A stretch of 64,000 nt of DNA, taken from contig NZ_BAUV01000006.1 of assembly GCF_000513135.1 (NCBI RefSeq), forward strand, positions 105,845 through 169,844, read 5' to 3'. Position 1 is the stretch's first letter, and every line of letters starts with the position of its first letter. Below are positions 59,944 through 64,000 of the stretch, piece by piece. The notes beneath the pieces are model-generated. The model saw only the letters and a program-made list of their open reading frames with translations, did not search any database and was not told the origin of the DNA. The stretch comes from Halalkalibacter akibai JCM 9157. GTDB lineage: Bacteria > Bacillota > Bacilli > Bacillales > Bacillaceae_D. The translations under genes and the position numbers were made by a program.

Positions 59944-60822
59944 CTACTGCGATACTCCTTCTGTTTTTTGATGCAATTTAATCCAAGAGTGTAAATGATG
60001 GACTGATATCCCTTGAACGTTTCGATATTTTTTATTTAATGTTGAAATAAATTGATTCATTTCCGATTCGGTCTTCTCTGAGAAGGAAATAGACTGTTCT
60101 TCTCCTTCTAAACTTTCCGTTTCAACTGTTAGAACAATATCGACATGATCCGATGCAAATTCCTCAAAGTATGGTGCCACAATAGCATGAAAACCATTCT
60201 CTCCTTCAAGTTCTGTTCGATAAGACATGATTAGTACAGTGTCTATGTAAGAATACATCCATGTCAACAAATTCTCTCCTTCGACCTCTAATTGATAAAA
60301 CCAAAAAGGAATGGCCATTTCAAAAGGGACATTTTCGTTCTGAGAGAATTCAGAACCTATTCGTACCACTTCTTGATAGCCTTTTAATATTGATAACTGT
60401 TCTGTTTCCCACTCATCTAGTAGATATGGTTCTACATCTAATAACAAACCATCAAAACGAGCAGCATCATTTACTTGGCGGTGATATTCCTTTAACCACT
60501 CTAATGTATTATTCAATTCATCCAACTGTTGCACCCAGTCTTTTGCTCCATCAATGGCAAAGACCGCAATCTCCATTGCATGAGCAGCCTCTATCATTTT
60601 TTCATATTCTTCATATGCTAATTCTTGATCAATTTGTACATATAATTTACTAATTCTTTTTTCAGTTAAAAAATGGAAATATCGCTCGCTGTTTGCTTGA
60701 AATTCTCTTGTATCCCATACCCAGGTAGATTGAATATCTGGTTCTTTGTTTACTATCAAGTAAATAACGAATCCTCCTCCTAGAGTGAGAATGAGAGCAA
60801 AGATGACATTGATTTTTTTCAA
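59944..60822 (-). CDS. Membrane-anchored TIM-barrel protein, glycosidase-like
   Basis: 292 residues from a TTG at 60822, set by AGGAGGAGG directly upstream. One N-terminal span (about 4-24), then an alternating beta/alpha protein outside the membrane. FDGLLLDVEP (D124, D129, E131) has the spacing of the GH18 DGxDxDxE motif but with Leu at the middle Asp position. IMSYRTE later in the protein also recalls GH18 strand 6 (M-x-Y). A cell-wall or extracellular polysaccharide substrate is conceivable; activity is unproven. A terminator lies just upstream, so it has its own transcript. Confidence 0.6.
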   Translation of the reverse strand: MKKINVIFALILTLGGGFVIYLIVNKEPDIQSTWVWDTREFQANSERYFHFLTEKRISKLYVQIDQELAYEEYEKMIEAAHAMEIAVFAIDGAKDWVQQLDELNNTLEWLKEYHRQVNDAARFDGLLLDVEPYLLDEWETEQLSILKGYQEVVRIGSEFSQNENVPFEMAIPFWFYQLEVEGENLLTWMYSYIDTVLIMSYRTELEGENGFHAIVAPYFEEFASDHVDIVLTVETESLEGEEQSISFSEKTESEMNQFISTLNKKYRNVQGISVHHLHSWIKLHQKTEGVSQ

Positions 60823-60881
60823 CTGATGCCTCCTCCTAATGATGTTCTTTAGTTGAATGTACAATATAATTAAACTAAATA

Positions 60882-60903
60882 CAAAAAAGCTGACCTAGTC
60901 AGC
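60882..60903 (-). terminator. Intrinsic terminator after the DUF2642-like pair
   Basis: GCTGAC / GTCAGC tight stem with a 3-base loop, followed by TTTTTTG on the minus strand. Confidence 0.8.
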
Positions 60904-60908
60904 ACAGG

Positions 60909-61187
60909 TCAACTCTTATCATTTGAAGAAAAAGATGCTTCCTCAATATAGAAAGCCTCTATATCTGTTATTTTCACATGAATTAAACCTTGTTTCAGTT
61001 CGCTTAAGTGATCGGGTTCAATCTCTACTAGTAGAAAGTCACTTTTAATTTCGAGAAGGTTTCCTATAATGACAAACGGATAAGGCTGTATGAGAATAAA
61101 TACTTTTTTCCCAATACTTGATTTCAACGTATCTGCAACCACTTTTTGTCGGACCGTACCACTAGCTAAATGAGGTTTACTTTTCAT
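60909..61187 (-). CDS. Small beta-rich protein, DUF2642-like (second of pair)
   Basis: 92 residues from the ATG at 61187, which lies inside the end of the preceding gene (11-base overlap). The stretch SSIGKKVFILIQPYPFVIIGNLLEIKSDFLLVEI (read in pieces) looks like a small beta-barrel similar to DUF2642/spore-coat proteins of Bacillus. The end is serine-rich (SFSSNDKS). A spore-coat role is a guess based on the fold type; not certain. Confidence 0.5.
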   Translation of the reverse strand: MKSKPHLASGTVRQKVVADTLKSSIGKKVFILIQPYPFVIIGNLLEIKSDFLLVEIEPDHLSELKQGLIHVKITDIEAFYIEEASFSSNDKS

Positions 61188-61587
61188 AGCTGAATTCCTC
61201 CACTGTAAAATTCGAAATACGCTCAATCGGAAAATGAAGAGGGGTATTAAAGCAGTAATCTTCAAGTGGCGTTAAAGGCAGAATAACAGAATCTAAAGTA
61301 ATATAGCCATTCGTTACTTGGACAACCTTGCCTTTAAAAAGAGCTGGTACTTGAATTTGTTTAAACGTTAGTTGGTTAGCACTAAGGGATAGTGTTATAT
61401 GTTTACCAACAACTTGTTGAAAAAGCGAATTCATCGCTAGAAGAGTATCACCTGCTCTAATTTTATATTGCTGAAACATATTTTTTCCTTTGCCTATTTT
61501 CGATTCGTTGGACCAGTACATTTCTTGCATCGTTGAATTTGACGTTTTCGGTTTGAACACCAATTGATTTTCATTTTTGGCCATCAT
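61177..61587 (-). CDS. Beta-rich protein, DUF2642-like (first of pair)
   Basis: 136 residues from the ATG pair at 61587, with GGGGTGG upstream. After a polar N-terminus the protein has FQQVVGKHITLSLSANQLTFKQIQ and FKGKVVQVTNGYITLDSVILPL, again short beta strands around a G-K turn like those in its downstream neighbour. The two look like diverged copies of one fold. Transcribed together; spore-coat or surface-associated role only inferred. Confidence 0.5.
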   Translation of the reverse strand: MMAKNENQLVFKPKTSNSTMQEMYWSNESKIGKGKNMFQQYKIRAGDTLLAMNSLFQQVVGKHITLSLSANQLTFKQIQVPALFKGKVVQVTNGYITLDSVILPLTPLEDYCFNTPLHFPIERISNFTVEEFSYEK

Positions 61588-61666
61588 TCTTTTCCACCCC
61601 ACTCACTAAAAACGTGTTCGAGACAGTGTATGGTGAACCTGCCTAATTGGTTATGGGCAAAAGAAC

Positions 61667-61731
61667 CAAAAAAGATCAAATATAGCCCTGTTTCTGAAGT
61701 TTAAGTCAGAAAAAGGGCTATATTTGATCAA
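61667..61731 (-). terminator. Long terminator hairpin after the recombinase gene
   Basis: GATCAAATATAGCCCT and its exact complement at the ends, with CTGA/TCAG inside, make a stem of about 27 bp with one mismatch, followed by TTTTTT on the minus strand. Confidence 0.85.
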
Positions 61732-61735
61732 GAGA

Positions 61736-62569
61736 TTAACCTACATAATCATCGGCTATTGGCAGGTATTGCTTTGTAACATTAATATCTGAATGACCTG
61801 AAAGCTGTGCGACAATGGACAAATCCACGCCTTTTCGAACTAGATCATAACAAAACGTATGACGAAGTTTGTGTGGATGAATATTATATTCTTGCTTTAA
61901 CATATGTTGAACTGTGCGTGTTGCAATTCGTTTTTGATAGTTAGATAGAAACAGGGCCTCTTGATCATCTGTTCTAGAAACAAGATAATCGTTTAATTTA
62001 GCGACAAGCTCCTTTGATAATGGGATGATTCGTTCATTGCCATTATCTGCTCGTACAACTACTGATCCAGTTTGACTTTTTGGGTTTAACTTTAAGTCTT
62101 TCTTATTTAACATACAAAGTTCAGAAACACGAACACCTGTAAATAATAAGGTATAGACAATCGCTACATTTCGCTTACTTGGATCTTTTTTAGCTCGTTT
62201 AATTATATCTTGTACTTCATTTTCATCTAGAAAGTCTGGTGCTACATAATCAATTTTCTTATTCGTTCTTTGAACAGAATCAATTAATTCTGGCAACTCT
62301 AATGATTTGACAAAGGTATTAATCGTATTGAATATTTTGTTAATTGTAGATACACTTCTTTTTTCAGCTTCTAGATAGTGAATATAAGCTTGAATATCAT
62401 CTTTAGTTACATCTGTGATGATTGTGTCACGTGACTCTAACCAATTGCAAAATGATAGGATTACACCACAATAAGTTTTGATTGTATTCTCCGATCTTCC
62501 TTTTTCTGAGAGATAGACAGCAAAAGAATCGATCACGTCTTTTGTGGTTCCAGCGCATTTTTTATCCAA
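61736..62569 (-). CDS. Tyrosine recombinase/integrase (XerC/D-like)
   Basis: 277 residues from a TTG start after GAGGGGG. N-terminal SAM-like core-binding domain (about 8-95) and catalytic domain (about 112-275) with R147 (TGVRVSEL), H233 and R236 (HPHKLRHTF), H259 (SGHSDI) and nucleophile Y268 (KQYLP). The beta-hairpin Lys of the family is not in its usual place: the loop reads VVRADNGNER, where XerC/D have G-K-G. No phage or transposon gene is adjacent and no att site was found, so its target is unknown. It has its own promoter and terminator. Confidence 0.88.
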   Translation of the reverse strand: MDKKCAGTTKDVIDSFAVYLSEKGRSENTIKTYCGVILSFCNWLESRDTIITDVTKDDIQAYIHYLEAEKRSVSTINKIFNTINTFVKSLELPELIDSVQRTNKKIDYVAPDFLDENEVQDIIKRAKKDPSKRNVAIVYTLLFTGVRVSELCMLNKKDLKLNPKSQTGSVVVRADNGNERIIPLSKELVAKLNDYLVSRTDDQEALFLSNYQKRIATRTVQHMLKQEYNIHPHKLRHTFCYDLVRKGVDLSIVAQLSGHSDINVTKQYLPIADDYVG

Positions 62570-62594
62570 AATGATTCCCCCTCTAACTACTCAA

Positions 62595-62623
62595 ACTATA
62601 CACTTTGTCAAGTGTTTTGTCAA
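62595..62623 (-). promoter_or_regulatory. SigA promoter of the recombinase gene with repeats
   Basis: Minus strand: TTGACA, 17-base spacer, TATAGT. ACTTGACAAA occurs twice in a row, the second copy inside the spacer, and CACTTGACAAAGTG there is nearly palindromic, a possible operator for a repressor. Confidence 0.8.
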
Positions 62624-62736
62624 GTTCTGCGCAATATTTTATTTGTTAATTTTTTCCCATATGAGTACTGTTAATGATGCTAGTCTCTCTTGGCTATGAT
62701 ATAGTTAGCTTGTGAATAATAAAGGAGGACTATAGA

Positions 62737-63780
62737 ATGGCAAAAGTTACTGCTTATATTGGAACTTACACAAACGGTGATAGTAAAGGAATTTATCAGC
62801 TCACACTAGAGACAAAAACAGGAGATTTGTCTGAACCTTTCGTTGCAGCTGAATTAGATAATCCTACTTTCTTAACGATAACAACTGATAATAAATTTCT
62901 TTATTCCGTAATTAAAGTAGGAGACGAGGGAGGCATCGGTGCGTACTCCATCCAAGAAAACGGTCAATTATTGAAACTGAATCATGAAGTGACAGCAGGA
63001 AGCCCTCCCTGTCATGTTAGCTTAGATAAAAATAATGAGTATGCCTACTCTGCAAATTATCACCTTGGGACAGGCTCTTCCTATAAAGTAACAGACGATG
63101 GAGCCATTTCACCAGCTTTATCTGTTGTCGAACATAAAGGAAATGGCCCACACGAGCGTCAAGAAAAGCCACATGCTCACTTTGCAGGTTTAACACCTGA
63201 TGAAAAATTCTTATGTGTAGTCGACTTAGGAACAGATAAAATGGGAGTTTATGATGTTGATTCAGGAAAACTAAGTTTACATAGTGAAGTCTCTTTTAAA
63301 GCTGGAACTGGCCCAAGACATATTCAATTTCACCCCAATGGAAAATTCGCCTATGTTAATGGTGAGTTGAGCTCTGAAGTTATTGTCCTATCTTATGACT
63401 CTGAAACAAACTTCTTCGCCGAGCTTCAAACGATTACTTCACTTCCAGCAGATTTTGAAGGTGAGAGTATCGGTGGGGCGATTAAAGTTTCTCCTTGTGG
63501 TCAGTTTGTTTATGCTTCCAATCGTGGCGATGATAGCATTGCTGTTTTCGGAGTGGATCAAGACACCGGTATCTTATCATTGATCCAGCATATCTCGACT
63601 GGTGGTGAGTTCCCTAGAGACTTCACGATTGATCCAACAGGAACTTACCTACTAGCAGCCAACCAAAATACAAGCAATATTGTTCCTTTTTTAATTGATC
63701 AGAAAACCGGTAAATTAACAAAAACTAATATTGAAGTGACAGTTCCAAATCCCGTTTGCATTGCGTTTTTACAAATTTAA
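62737..63780 (+). CDS. pgl: Lactonase-family beta-propeller, 6-phosphogluconolactonase type
   Basis: 347 residues, seven-bladed propeller of the YkgB/Pgl (lactonase) family. Typical blades: YIGTYTNGDSKGIYQL at the N-terminus, HVSLDKNNEYAYSANYH near 100, GPRHIQFHPNGKFAYV near 195, and YASNRGDDSIAVF near 260. Members act as 6-phosphogluconolactonase in the pentose phosphate pathway, though some use other lactones. ATG preceded by AAAGGAGGA. Symbol is provisional: B. subtilis pgl (ykgB) is the reference. Terminator follows. Confidence 0.83.
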   Translation: MAKVTAYIGTYTNGDSKGIYQLTLETKTGDLSEPFVAAELDNPTFLTITTDNKFLYSVIKVGDEGGIGAYSIQENGQLLKLNHEVTAGSPPCHVSLDKNNEYAYSANYHLGTGSSYKVTDDGAISPALSVVEHKGNGPHERQEKPHAHFAGLTPDEKFLCVVDLGTDKMGVYDVDSGKLSLHSEVSFKAGTGPRHIQFHPNGKFAYVNGELSSEVIVLSYDSETNFFAELQTITSLPADFEGESIGGAIKVSPCGQFVYASNRGDDSIAVFGVDQDTGILSLIQHISTGGEFPRDFTIDPTGTYLLAANQNTSNIVPFLIDQKTGKLTKTNIEVTVPNPVCIAFLQI

Positions 63781-63792
63781 TTGCATATACGT

Positions 63793-63838
63793 TAAGGCTG
63801 TTCAACAGATTCACTGTTTGAATAGCCTTCTTTTATAT
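63793..63838 (+). terminator. Intrinsic terminator after the lactonase gene
   Basis: AAGGCTGTTCAA / TTGAATAGCCTT near-perfect stem, then CTTTTAT. The remaining 160 bases to the window edge show no gene. Confidence 0.75.
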
Positions 63839-64000
63839 TAAAACACGAATATTTTTATATTGACAAAAGTATAACGTTTGCCTTATCATTCCTTTTGTTG
63901 AGTTTTTTTTACAATATTATTTTAACGTTCGTATATCCTCAATAATATGGTTTGAGGGTCTCTATAAGGAACCGTAAAATCCTAACTACGAATGAATACA

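Noticed and set aside
61667..61731. Attachment site of the recombinase
   Set aside because: The long inverted repeat is followed by a T-run and sits just after the stop codon, so a terminator explains it; no direct-repeat att pair was found.

Overview
The window is low-GC chromosomal DNA from a Bacillaceae bacterium, most likely an alkaliphilic or halophilic Bacillus relative. The main evidence is gene order. From ytpP at the left edge to the ytlA-ytlC-ytlD/ytkD genes near 45 kb it follows the 'yt' region of Bacillus subtilis: ytpP, ytoQ, ytoP, ytzB, ytnP, trmB, ytzH, ytmP, amyX, ytlQ, ytlP(thpR), ytjP(pepV), ytzE, ytzG-like, ytgP(murJ), ytfP, leuS, yttB, ytqA, ytqB(mnmM), ytpB, ytpA, ytoA, metK, pckA, ytmA, ytlACD, ytkD. 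Gram-positive regulatory RNAs (a leucyl T-box and a SAM-I riboswitch), strong AGGAGG-type ribosome sites, frequent GTG/TTG starts and intrinsic terminators agree with this.

Layout. 0-16 kb: tRNA and nucleotide housekeeping (trmB, thpR, a DUF84 NTPase), glycogen/pullulan debranching (amyX), purU, a CidA/LrgA-LrgB membrane pair, peptidases (ytoP, pepV) and local additions (a PfoR-like membrane protein, a lipoprotein, a HicB-like protein). 16-24 kb: a pseudouridine synthase, a broken Rossmann-fold gene, two SEDS glycosyltransferases (RodA- and FtsW-like) beside the lipid II flippase murJ, and ytfP. 24.3-24.5 kb: a dense cluster of DnaA-box-like sites between convergent genes. 24.5-30.7 kb: a di-heme cytochrome, leuS with its T-box, and an MFS exporter. 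30.8-40 kb: ytqAB, ytpAB, ytoA, metK with its SAM riboswitch, and pckA with a CcpN-like operator. 40-50 kb: PAP2 phosphatase, hydrolases, the ytlACD ABC importer, ytkD, an MFS transporter, the sporulation checkpoint protein Sda, and a PatB/MalY aminotransferase. 50-64 kb is more accessory: an ABC-F ATPase, deoxynucleoside kinases, two membrane-anchored Mrr-like proteins, an SDR/QueA-paralogue/VOC operon, a GAF two-component system with a cysteine cluster, a TIM-barrel protein, a pair of small beta-rich proteins, a lone tyrosine recombinase and a 6-phosphogluconolactonase-type propeller.

Three patterns cut across the annotation. (1) A structured dispersed repeat of about 130 bp (longer with its conserved flank) occurs at least six times plus two diverged relatives, always between genes and mostly between convergent genes. 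(2) A second, 52-bp-period repeat family occurs as a five-unit tandem array at 56.7 kb and as an inverted pair at 53.4 kb. (3) Five genes (ytoP, trmB, dgk, dck and a holin-like gene) are each broken by one missing base in a short mononucleotide run, and a sixth has an in-frame stop. This looks more like a sequence-quality signature than six independent gene losses, so those genes should be read as probably intact in the organism until re-sequenced.

No rRNA, tRNA, CRISPR array, complete insertion sequence or prophage is visible.
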